Source: Streptomyces albofaciens JCM 4342 (GTDB taxonomy: Bacteria; Actinomycetota; Actinomycetes; Streptomycetales; Streptomycetaceae). From it: DNA of 64,000 nucleotides. The stretch's first letter is position 1. Each line of letters starts with the position of its first letter. Shown here piece by piece: positions 1-7,274 of the stretch. Made by a program: the position numbers and the translations under genes. The stretch is taken from positions 1,354,001 to 1,418,000 of the forward strand of contig NZ_PDCM01000001.1 of the NCBI RefSeq assembly GCF_008634025.1. The letters run 5' to 3'. The notes under the pieces are model-generated. The model made no database searches. It saw nothing but the letters and a program-made list of their open reading frames with translations, and had not been told where the DNA came from.

Positions 1-578
1 CCCACATGGGCCTGCCCGAGAGCACCGAAGCGCTCCTGCTGGCCGCCTTCGACACCCCCGACCCGGCCGCCGACCTCGCCGCCGTCGGCGCGCTGTGCAC
101 GGCCGCCGGGGCCACCGACGTCGTACCGGCCGACACCCCGGCCGAGTCCGACCTGCTCCTCCAGGCCCGGCGGCTGACCCTGACCGCCCTGGAACGCGTC
201 AAGTCCGCCACGATGATCGACGACGTGTGCGTACCGCGCTCCCAGCTCGCCGCGATGCTCGACGGCACCGCCGCCATCGCCGAGAAGTACGGCCTGACCA
301 TCGGCGTCTGCGCCCACGCGGGCGACGGCAACACCCACCCCACCGTCTGCTTCGACCCGGCCGACCCCGACGAGTCCCGGCGCGCCCGCGAGTCCTTCGA
401 CGAGATCATGGCGCTCGGCCTGGAACTGGGCGGCACGATCACCGGCGAGCACGGCGTCGGCGTCCTGAAGAAGGAGTGGCTGGCCCGCGAGCTGGGCCCG
501 GTGGGCCTGGAGATGCACCGTGGCATCAAGGCGGTCTTCGACCCGCTGGGGCTGCTCAACCCGGGGAAGCTGTTCTGA
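1..578 (+). CDS. FAD-binding oxidase (GlcD-like), C-terminal part only
   Basis: Only the last about 190 codons lie in the window; the gene begins upstream. The visible part matches the FAD-linked oxidase C-terminal domain of the glycolate oxidase GlcD / D-lactate dehydrogenase family, flavoenzymes that oxidise 2-hydroxy acids. Diagnostic stretches are HAGDGNTHP, which supplies metal and flavin contacts in the family, and GGTITGEHGVG followed by LKKEWL, close to the normal end NPGKLF. The 3' end is intact (TGA at 576-578). Substrate cannot be decided without the N-terminal FAD domain and the upstream neighbours. The methionine at position 6 is internal, not a start. Confidence 0.9.
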   Translation, partial: HMGLPESTEALLLAAFDTPDPAADLAAVGALCTAAGATDVVPADTPAESDLLLQARRLTLTALERVKSATMIDDVCVPRSQLAAMLDGTAAIAEKYGLTIGVCAHAGDGNTHPTVCFDPADPDESRRARESFDEIMALGLELGGTITGEHGVGVLKKEWLARELGPVGLEMHRGIKAVFDPLGLLNPGKLF

Positions 579-622
579 GCGGGACCTTCCGGGGGGCGGG
601 ACCTTTCAGGGGCGGGACCTTT
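579..622. repeat. Short direct repeats after the oxidase gene
   Basis: Three close copies of a GGGACCTT-type word separated by GC-rich spacers fill the gap between the oxidase stop and the next gene. No clear terminator is formed. The last copy ends just ahead of the start of the L7/L12-like gene, so it may lie in its leader. Confidence 0.4.
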
Positions 623-635
623 TAAGGTCAGGCCC

Positions 636-929
636 ATGAACTCCGAACTCTGGACGGCCGTCGCCGCGGCCGTCGTCGTCATCGTCGTCCTCACCTCCGC
701 CGGGGACGCGCGCCACAAGACCCTCGACCGCCGGCTCCGGCGCATCGACCGCAAGCTCGACCTGATCATGGAACACCTGGGCATCGAGGAGACCGGCCCC
801 GAGGGCATGGCGGAGATCGACGCGCTGCTGCTCAAGGGCCGGAAGATACAGGCGATCAAGCGCTACCGGGAGCTGACCGGCGCCGGACTGGCGGAGGCCA
901 AGGAGGCCGTGGAGCGCCGGGAGGGCTGA
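636..929 (+). CDS. Membrane-anchored ribosomal L7/L12 C-terminal-like protein
   Basis: A 97-residue protein of unknown role. Residues 7-21 are strongly hydrophobic (AAAVVVIVVL) and probably form one N-terminal membrane segment. A basic helical linker follows, rich in Arg and Lys (residues 26-45). The last 35 residues, including LLLKGRKIQAIKRYRELTG and AEAKEAVE, resemble the C-terminal domain of ribosomal protein L7/L12, a module that actinobacteria often place in small non-ribosomal proteins. It sits alone between a flavoprotein gene and an oxidoreductase gene on the same strand. The fold resemblance is clear; the function is not, and I give none. Confidence 0.8.
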   Translation: MNSELWTAVAAAVVVIVVLTSAGDARHKTLDRRLRRIDRKLDLIMEHLGIEETGPEGMAEIDALLLKGRKIQAIKRYRELTGAGLAEAKEAVERREG

Positions 930-1024
930 GCGGGCACCGCCCGCGAATGCCCCGATACGTGTGGCCGGGCCGGGCGTCCGGCACCAGGATGGACCCGACC
1001 GCCGCGACGCCGACGCAGGGAGCG

Positions 1025-2488
1025 ATGACGATGCCGAGCACCACGGACACCGCAGGCCGGGACACGTACGACGTCATCGTGCTGGGCGCCGGGCCGACCG
1101 GCGAGAACGTGGCCGACCGGGCCCACGCGCTCGGCCTGAGCGCGGTGATCGTGGAGAGCGAGCTGGTCGGCGGCGAGTGCTCGTACTGGGCCTGCATGCC
1201 CAGCAAGGCGCTGCTGCGCCCGGTCACCGCCCGCGCCGACGCGCGCCGCGTGCCCGGCCTGCGCCAGGCCGCTTCCGCGCCGCTGGACACCAAGGCGGTG
1301 CTCGCGCACCGCGACGCCTACGCCTCCCACTGGAAGGACGACGGCCAGGTCCGGTGGCTGGACTCGGCGGGCATCGACTTCGTACGCGGCAAGGCCCGCC
1401 TCGACGGTCCCCGGCGCGTGGTGGTGGCCACCGGCGCGGACGGCGGCGAGCGCGTGCTGACCGCCCGGCACGCCGTCGCCGTGTGCACCGGCAGCCGCGC
1501 CGTCCTCCCCGACCTGCCCGGACTCACCGCGGCCCGCCCCTGGACCAGCCGCGAGGTGACCAGCGCACGGTCCGTGCCGCCGCGCCTGGCCGTGGTCGGC
1601 GGCGGCGTCGTCGGCGTCGAAATGGCCACCGCCTGGCAGGCCCTGGGCTCCGCCGTCACCCTCCTGGTGCGCGGCGGCGGACTGCTGCCCAAGATGGAGC
1701 CCTTCGCGGGCGAACTGGTCGCCGAGGCGCTGACCGGGGCGGGCACCGCCGTCCGCACCGGTGTCTCGGTGACCGCGGTACGGCGCGAGATGCCCAACGG
1801 GCCCGCCACGGTCGTCCTGGACGGCGGCGAGCAGCTCGTCGCCGACGAGGTCCTGTTCGCCACCGGCCGCGCGCCGCGCACCGACGACATCGGCCTGGAG
1901 ACGGTGGGCCTGGAGCCCGGCTCGTGGCTGGAGGTGGACGACACCTGCCGGGTACGGGACGTGGCGGACGGCTGGCTGTACGGCGTCGGCGACGTCAACC
2001 ACCGCGCGCTGCTCACCCACCAGGGCAAGTACCAGGCCCGTATCGCGGGCGCCGCCATCGCGGCCCGCGCCCGGGGCACCACGGACCTGGACACCGGCCG
2101 CTGGGGCGCGCACGCCGCGACCGCCGACCTCGCCGCCGTACCGCAGGTCGTCTTCACCGACCCCGAGGTCGCCTCGGTCGGCCTGACCGCGGCCGACGCC
2201 GAACGCGCCGGTCACCGCACCCGCGTCGTCGACCACGACCTCGGCGCCGTCGCGGGCGCCGGCCTCTACGCCGACGGCTACCGCGGCCGCGCCCGCATGA
2301 TCGTCGACCTGGACCGCGAAGTCCTCCTCGGCGCCACCTTCGTCGGCCCCGCGGTGGGTGAACTCCTCCACTCGGCGACCGTCGCGGTGGCGGGCGAGGT
2401 CCCCCTCGCCCGCCTGTGGCACGCGGTCCCCTCGTACCCGACGATCAGCGAGGTGTGGCTGCGGCTGCTGGAGACGTACCGCGGTTGA
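1025..2488 (+). CDS. NAD(P)/FAD pyridine nucleotide-disulfide oxidoreductase
   Basis: A 487-residue flavoprotein of the lipoamide dehydrogenase / mercuric reductase superfamily. The N-terminal dinucleotide fold has VIVLGAGPTGENVADRA, the redox-active disulfide is in GGECSYWACMPSK (Cys-x4-Cys, as in class I enzymes), and the NAD(P) fold has VVGGGVVGVEMA. A dimerisation domain follows. I place the start at the ATG at 1025 because GGGAG lies just upstream at 1018-1022; an in-frame upstream reading would add 26 unsupported residues. The C-terminal motif that normally reads HPT-x-SE reads YPTISE here, so the usual catalytic His is replaced by Tyr. That makes a true lipoamide dehydrogenase unlikely. 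Substrate unknown. Confidence 0.9.
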   Translation: MTMPSTTDTAGRDTYDVIVLGAGPTGENVADRAHALGLSAVIVESELVGGECSYWACMPSKALLRPVTARADARRVPGLRQAASAPLDTKAVLAHRDAYASHWKDDGQVRWLDSAGIDFVRGKARLDGPRRVVVATGADGGERVLTARHAVAVCTGSRAVLPDLPGLTAARPWTSREVTSARSVPPRLAVVGGGVVGVEMATAWQALGSAVTLLVRGGGLLPKMEPFAGELVAEALTGAGTAVRTGVSVTAVRREMPNGPATVVLDGGEQLVADEVLFATGRAPRTDDIGLETVGLEPGSWLEVDDTCRVRDVADGWLYGVGDVNHRALLTHQGKYQARIAGAAIAARARGTTDLDTGRWGAHAATADLAAVPQVVFTDPEVASVGLTAADAERAGHRTRVVDHDLGAVAGAGLYADGYRGRARMIVDLDREVLLGATFVGPAVGELLHSATVAVAGEVPLARLWHAVPSYPTISEVWLRLLETYRG

Positions 2489-2520
2489 GCACAGCGGACC
2501 GGCCGTGTACGGACCGGCCG

Positions 2521-2580
2521 CATCCGGACCGGCGGCATCCGGTCCGGCGGCATCCGGTCCGGCGGCATCCGGTCCGGCGG
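2521..2580. repeat. Four tandem copies of a 15-bp GC-rich unit
   Basis: The unit CATCCGGTCCGGCGG is repeated four times head to tail (first copy has one change), just after the oxidoreductase stop. Degenerate copies flank it up to about 2655. The unit contains a CCGG core, so it can fold locally, but there is no T-tract. It is open in several frames only because it lacks stop codons. Confidence 0.85.
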
Positions 2581-2755
2581 CGGAGACCGTCGGGCGGGAC
2601 GCCACCGGTCCAGGGGCGGAGGGCGTCGGACCGGTGGCGGCCGGTCCGGCGGCGTAGGTCGGATTCCCGATACCCGCGCGCGGGGCGCCGTCCTACGGTC
2701 AGGAGTGCCAGAGCTCAACGGACCTGAACACACCGACCTTCGCAGGAGGCCCACC

Positions 2756-3166
2756 GTGTCCGTACACCTCGACCACACCGTCGTCCACGCCACCGACAAG
2801 TTCGCGTCCGCCCGCTTCCTGGCGGAGCTGGCCGGGCTGGACGAGCCCACCGGCTTCGGCCCATTCGCCGCCGTACAGGCCGCGGACGGCCTGACCATCG
2901 ACTACGCCGAGCATGTCGTCGAGCCGGACGCGATCGTGCGCCAGCACCTCGCCTTCCGGGTCTCCGAGGAGGAGTTCGACGCGATCTTCGCCCGTATCCA
3001 GGAGCGCGAACTGCCGTACTGGGCGGACCCGTACCACCGCAAGCCGCAGGAGATCAACCACCTCGCCGGCGGGCGCGGGGTCTACGTCAGCGACCCGGAC
3101 GGCCACGCCATCGAGTTCCTGACCCGCAAGCACACCCTGGCGGACCTCGGTACCGCGGCGTCCTGA
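2756..3166 (+). CDS. VOC-family (glyoxalase-fold) protein
   Basis: A 136-residue single-domain protein of the vicinal oxygen chelate superfamily, which includes glyoxalase I, extradiol dioxygenases and fosfomycin/bleomycin resistance proteins. It starts HLDHTVVHATDK and ends with a DPDGHAIEFLTR motif whose Glu is a typical metal ligand; the first His of LDHTVVH is another candidate. The GTG at 2756 is chosen because AGGAGG sits about 6 nt upstream; the preceding in-frame codons have no ribosome binding site. Length and order fit a compact dimeric VOC protein. Substrate cannot be told. It converges with the SsgA-like gene, whose stop is about 36 bp away. Confidence 0.85.
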   Translation: MSVHLDHTVVHATDKFASARFLAELAGLDEPTGFGPFAAVQAADGLTIDYAEHVVEPDAIVRQHLAFRVSEEEFDAIFARIQERELPYWADPYHRKPQEINHLAGGRGVYVSDPDGHAIEFLTRKHTLADLGTAAS

Positions 3167-3202
3167 CGCGGGTACGTCCGGCCCGGACCGCACGGCCCGG
3201 CG

Positions 3203-3679
3203 TCACGCACCGGCCTCCGGCGACTCGTCGGACGGCCACGGGCCGGACCGCCACAGGTCGTCCCGCGGCGCCATCGCGAACAGCGCGCTCAGCCCTTTGT
3301 CCAGCCCCAGGTGCTCGTGCTCGGACCCCGGCGGGACGACCCGCAGTGTGCGCTCCAGCCACGCCGAGACCGCCGCGGCCGGCGCCTCCAGCAGCGCGTC
3401 GCCGTCCGGGGAGCTGAGCGCCATGCAGACCAGGTTCCGTCCGTCCACCTTCGTGGGCCACACCCGCACGTCGCCGTGGCCGCACGGCCGGAACACCCCC
3501 TCCACGAGCAGCTCGCGGGCGAACGTCCAGTTGACGGGGGAGTCCGAGCCGATGTGGAAGGTCACGTGGATGGCGTAGGGGTCGTCCGTGCGGTAGGTCA
3601 GCCGGGCCGGTACGGGAATGCTGCGCTCCGGCGACAGGACCAGACCCAGCTCCAGTTCTCGTTCCACCACGGTGTGCAT
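3203..3679 (-). CDS. SsgA-like sporulation/cell division protein (SALP)
   Basis: A 158-residue member of the SsgA-like protein family, restricted to sporulating actinomycetes, where members control septum site choice, spore-wall synthesis and autolytic spore separation. Family hallmarks are visible: DPYAIHVTFHIGSDSPVNW, the strongly conserved FARELLVEGVFRPCG, GDVRVWPT, and LSSPDGDALLEAPA, followed by VVPPGSEHEHLGLD. I use the ATG at 3679 because a purine-rich GAGAGAGG lies 7-14 nt upstream and all SALPs start close to this point; an open reading frame continues to 3895 but is not family sequence. It closely resembles the SsgB/SsgD-type paralogues, but I cannot assign which. It diverges from the RDD gene; the 246-bp gap holds both promoters. 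Confidence 0.92.
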   Translation of the reverse strand: MHTVVERELELGLVLSPERSIPVPARLTYRTDDPYAIHVTFHIGSDSPVNWTFARELLVEGVFRPCGHGDVRVWPTKVDGRNLVCMALSSPDGDALLEAPAAAVSAWLERTLRVVPPGSEHEHLGLDKGLSALFAMAPRDDLWRSGPWPSDESPEAGA

Positions 3680-3925
3680 GCGGTCCGCCTCTCTCTGTAC
3701 CTGCTGCGGGCCCATGGGACGAGGCCCGTACTTGGATAGAGGCCGCGGCGCCCGGACCATTACGCGACTTCGCACAACTTTTTTCGCGGGCCTCTTCCAG
3801 GTGGTCCCGCCCGGCCGGGACGCCCGGCCCGACCCTCCGTCTGATAGATGTGGACGCTGCGTTGCGGCAGACTGCACATGCCCCACCCACCACACCAGGC
3901 CGAGAACAGATACGGGAATTCGGAC

Positions 3926-5485
3926 ATGAGCGCCCCTTCCTCAGGATCCGCCGGCGGCAGCCCCACGCCAGGCTTCTACCCGGACCCGTCCATCCCCGGC
4001 TACATCCGGTACTGGAACGGTGCCGCATGGGTGCCGGGCACCAGCCGCCCGGCGCCCGCCGAGGGCGAGGCGCTGCCCGCACCGCCGCCCGGCGCCGCAG
4101 CTCAGGCCCCCGCGCCCGCGCCGGCCCCCACCCCCGCCGTGGAGGAGACCGGCCCGGTCTTCCTCGACGACGACGGGGAACCCGACGGGCCGTCCGGGGC
4201 GGACGCCGCTTCCGGTACGGGCGCCCCGGCCTCCGCCTGGCAGGCCGACACGGCCCGGCAGAACGGCTTCGGCGATCAGCAGCAGGACAGCCGTATCGCC
4301 TGGGGCTCGCCCGAGGAACGGCAGTCCGGACTGCCGCAGCAGCGGGACGAGGCCGCAGCCCCGGCCGCGACACCGGTTGCGGGCGAGGGCACTCCGCGCT
4401 CCGACGGTACGGTCACCATCCGCGCCGTACGGGACGAGGAGGGGCCGCGCCGCGATCACGGTACGACCACGATCCGCGCCGTGCGCCCCGAGGCGAACGC
4501 GGGCGGCAAGAGCGACACGATGGCGTTCCGGGTGGCGCCGCAGCCCGGCCCCGCGCCGTCGTCGCCCGCACCGTCGTCGCCCGCGCCCGGCAGCACGGCT
4601 CCGCAGCCGCTGCCGTCCACCGGAGCGCAGCAGCCGCCGGCCGCCCCAGGACCGCGGCAGGGGCCTGCGCAGCCCGGCCCCGGCGGTCCGGCCGCCGCCG
4701 CCCCGGGACCGGCCCAGCAGGCGCCCCAGGGGCCCGTACAGCCGCAGTCCGGACCCGCGCCCGCCGCGCCGCCCGCCCCGCACCAGCCGTTCCCGCCCCA
4801 CCAGGCGCAGCAGCCCCAGCAGCCACCGGCGCCGCACGCGCCGGTCCGTCAGGCGCCGCCGCAGCCCGCGCCGCAGGCCCAGCCCGCGCCCCCCTTCTCC
4901 GGCTTCCCGCCGCAGCAGGACGGCGGGGCGGCGGAGGGCGTCGTGCCCTGGAAGCCGCCGACCGCGGACCCGTTCGCCGCGGCGCAGGCGCAGGGCCGCC
5001 CGGCCTCCCTGGGCCGCCGGTTCGCCGCCCGTCTGATCGACACGCTCGTCCTGGCCGTCATCACCGGCGCCGCCGCCGTACCGCTGTGGGGCCCGGCCAC
5101 CGACCACATCGACGCCAAGGTGGAGGCCGCCAAGCAGTCCGGCCGCGAGGTCACGGTCTACCTGCTGGACGGCACGACCGGCCCCTACCTGGCCATCGTG
5201 CTCGCCGTGCTGCTCATCGGCGGCGGTCTGTACGAGGTGCTGCCCACCGCCAAGTGGGGCCACACGCTCGGCAAGAAGGTGTGCGGTGTGCGGGTGCTGG
5301 ACATCGAGGGGCACGACACCCCGCCGCTGTCCGCCGTGCTCAAGCGGTGGCTGGTGTACGGGGTGCTCGGCGTCCTGGCGGTCGGGGTCGTCAACGCGGT
5401 GTGGTGCCTGTTCGACCGCCCGTGGCGGCAGTGCTGGCACGACAAGCTCGCGCGGACGTTCGTCGCCGAGAAGGCCGGGGAGTAG
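3926..5485 (+). CDS. RDD-family membrane protein with N-terminal DUF2510
   Basis: A 519-residue protein with three parts. Residues about 12-40 form a DUF2510 domain (GFYPDPSIPGYIRYWNGAAW), a short actinobacterial module with conserved Trp/Tyr/Pro. Residues about 45-345 are a low-complexity, Pro/Gln/Ala-rich cytoplasmic linker that includes two near-repeats of TIRAVR. The C-terminal 160 residues are an RDD domain: RRFAARLIDTLVL opens it with the defining Arg-Asp pair, followed by membrane segments near LAIVLAVLLIGGGLYEVL and YGVLGVLAVGVVNAVW. Role unknown; RDD proteins are suspected small-molecule or ion transporters. Start at 3926 gives the DUF2510 domain in full; GGGAA precedes it. A second RDD gene follows after 75 bp, probably cotranscribed. 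Confidence 0.88.
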   Translation: MSAPSSGSAGGSPTPGFYPDPSIPGYIRYWNGAAWVPGTSRPAPAEGEALPAPPPGAAAQAPAPAPAPTPAVEETGPVFLDDDGEPDGPSGADAASGTGAPASAWQADTARQNGFGDQQQDSRIAWGSPEERQSGLPQQRDEAAAPAATPVAGEGTPRSDGTVTIRAVRDEEGPRRDHGTTTIRAVRPEANAGGKSDTMAFRVAPQPGPAPSSPAPSSPAPGSTAPQPLPSTGAQQPPAAPGPRQGPAQPGPGGPAAAAPGPAQQAPQGPVQPQSGPAPAAPPAPHQPFPPHQAQQPQQPPAPHAPVRQAPPQPAPQAQPAPPFSGFPPQQDGGAAEGVVPWKPPTADPFAAAQAQGRPASLGRRFAARLIDTLVLAVITGAAAVPLWGPATDHIDAKVEAAKQSGREVTVYLLDGTTGPYLAIVLAVLLIGGGLYEVLPTAKWGHTLGKKVCGVRVLDIEGHDTPPLSAVLKRWLVYGVLGVLAVGVVNAVWCLFDRPWRQCWHDKLARTFVAEKAGE

Positions 5486-5560
5486 GCCGCCCGCCCGGCC
5501 GCGTCACCCGCCCGGCCCTCGCCGGATGCGGAGCCGCGCGGCCCGGGTTCGACTCGGGCC

Positions 5561-6358
5561 ATGAGCACCGACCAGCCCAGGCCCGGCTCCGGCGGCGAAC
5601 CGCCGGAGGACGACCCGTTCCTGAAGAGGCCGCAGGAACCTCCGGCGGGCGGCTCTCCGTACGGCGGCCGCCCGGCGGAGGGCTCCCCGTACGACCGGCC
5701 GGCCAACTCCACGCCGTACGGTGAACAGCCCCCCGGCGGGGATCCGTACGGTGGCGGCCCGCCCCCTGGAAGCGGCCCGCCGCCCGGCAGCGGCCCGCCG
5801 CCCGGCGGGATGCCCCCGCCCCCGTACGGCGGCGACCCTTACGGCGGCGACCCGTACGGCGGGAACCCCTACGGCGACCAGTACGGTGCAGCCGATCCGC
5901 TCGCCGGGATGCCGCCGCTGGCGAACCGGGGCCGCCGGCTGGTGGCCCGCATCATCGACTGGATCATCGTCTGCGTACCGGTCGGCCTGATCATGAGCGC
6001 GATCGTCGGCGGCTTCGACTACTGGTCGACGGACAGCACGCAGACCGGCCGGCAGGCGTGGGTCTCCGGCGTCACGATGCTGGCCTACCTCGTCTACGAG
6101 GGCCTGATGCTCACCAGCCGCGGCCAGACCGTCGGCAAGATGGTGATGAAGATCCGGGTGGGGATGCTGGAGAACGGCGCGGTGCCGGCCGGGCAGGCGG
6201 GGTGGGTGCGGGCGGTGGTCTACACGCTCCCGGAGATCGTGCCGTGCTGCGGCTTCGTCTTCTGGCTCGTCAACATCCTGTGGTGCACCTGGGACAAGCC
6301 GTACCAGCAGTGCCTGCACGACAAGGCGGCGAAGACCGTGGTGGTCTCCGCCGCCTGA
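5561..6358 (+). CDS. RDD-family membrane protein with Pro/Gly/Tyr-rich N-terminus
   Basis: A 265-residue protein. The first about 125 residues are low-complexity repeats of Pro, Gly and Tyr, including PYGG and GSGPPPGSGPPPG, typical of disordered N-termini of actinobacterial membrane proteins. The RDD domain starts at RRLVARIIDWIIV and has three probable membrane segments: IIVCVPVGLIMSAIVGGF, a central one near VTMLAYLVYEGLML, and one near IVPCCGFVFWLVNILW. The family pattern RGQTVGKMVMKIRV is present. It lacks the DUF2510 of the upstream gene, so the two are not simple duplicates. No strong ribosome binding site is visible in front of the ATG. Function unknown. Confidence 0.88.
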   Translation: MSTDQPRPGSGGEPPEDDPFLKRPQEPPAGGSPYGGRPAEGSPYDRPANSTPYGEQPPGGDPYGGGPPPGSGPPPGSGPPPGGMPPPPYGGDPYGGDPYGGNPYGDQYGAADPLAGMPPLANRGRRLVARIIDWIIVCVPVGLIMSAIVGGFDYWSTDSTQTGRQAWVSGVTMLAYLVYEGLMLTSRGQTVGKMVMKIRVGMLENGAVPAGQAGWVRAVVYTLPEIVPCCGFVFWLVNILWCTWDKPYQQCLHDKAAKTVVVSAA

Positions 6359-6564
6359 CGGACCGGCGGCCGTGGCCCGGCGACGGCGCCGCGGCCCGGC
6401 CGGGGCCGGCGGTCCGGCCGTGCTCCGGCGGTCCGGCCGTGCTCCGGCGGTGTCCGGGCGTCCCGGTCCCACGGCGGCTCCGGCGCGTCAACCGGCGGTC
6501 GGCGCACCCCTCTTCCGAGCGGTGCCCGGCCGCCTACGCGCGTCCACCAGCCACGGACGGGTGA

Positions 6565-6885
6565 CTAACGGGAGTGCTCGCTGACGCGTGCCTTGGAGGA
6601 GACGCCCGCATGGGTGCGCTGACGCGGCAGGCGCGCGGCAGCCGTAGCGGTGGTGGACGGCAGGTGCTCGTCCGCGGTCGCGCGCCGGGCCCTACGCCGC
6701 GTCACGTGAAAGGCCCCCGGCCCCGGCGCCGTCATGGCGACCAGCAGGCCGAGGGCCAATGCGGCGACGGCGATGACCGCGATGCCGGCGCCGGTCCGTG
6801 TCTGTGAGAGCAGCAGCATGGCGAGGGTCGAGAAGACGACGGTGGCCGAACCGTAGGCGAGCTGTGCGGCAGTCGGACGAGGCAT
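6565..6885 (-). CDS. Small two-segment membrane protein
   Basis: A 106-residue protein, not recognised. Two hydrophobic stretches (about residues 9-26, GSATVVFSTLAMLLLS, and 31-52, GIAVIAVAALALGLLVAM) are joined by a short loop TRTG, so it probably forms a membrane hairpin. A basic, Arg/Thr-rich tail of about 45 residues follows and would lie in the cytoplasm. The ATG at 6885 is preceded by a GAGGA at good distance. It stands alone, opposite in direction to both neighbours. Codon usage has normal third-position GC bias, supporting a real gene. Confidence 0.65.
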   Translation of the reverse strand: MPRPTAAQLAYGSATVVFSTLAMLLLSQTRTGAGIAVIAVAALALGLLVAMTAPGPGAFHVTRRRARRATADEHLPSTTATAAARLPRQRTHAGVSSKARVSEHSR

Positions 6886-7274
6886 GGCGGATCCGTCCTC
6901 AAGAGGTCGGCAGGGGTGTGGTCGACAGGGGCGCGCGCCGTCAAATGACTCTACGGTCCTTACTGCCCGAGCGGAACTGGCGGTAAGCGTGACCTAACCC
7001 ACGGTTCCGGAGCACGAGGGGCGCACGGATTCATCCGGAGTTTGAACGTCCCTGATCGGGGGGTTGATTGGGGTGTGGGAGCGCGTCGCGGGGGAGCCGC
7101 CGGGGGGAGTGCGGGTACGCACGGGAACGTGCACGGAGATGTCCGATAGCCGCAACCTGAGGGTCGAAAACCGTACTTCTCTGTCGTGACCAAGTCAAGG
7201 TCTGTCTTTTCCCTTCCCCTTCCGGTCAAATGCTGGCATCCAGCGACCATTTCCCATGGGGAGGAATGCGCCAA
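6886..7274. promoter_or_regulatory. Divergent promoter region ahead of the M6 protease
   Basis: This 389-bp gap carries the leaders of the small membrane protein gene (minus) and the secreted protease (plus). Its second half is less GC-rich than the surroundings, with short T-rich and AAA runs at about 7160-7230, as expected for a promoter in this genome. An imperfect GACC-N7-GGTC inverted repeat sits near 7190. No gene or riboswitch is seen. Confidence 0.45.

Noticed and set aside
5541..5560. GGGTTCGACTCGGGCC, resembling a tRNA T arm
   Set aside because: No acceptor, D or anticodon arm can be formed around it, and the next codon starts the RDD gene.
7230..7274. ATG codons at 7230 and 7266 as the protease start
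   Set aside because: The first has no ribosome binding site and the second overlaps it; GTG 7275 has GGGGAGGA at the right spacing and a clean signal peptide.
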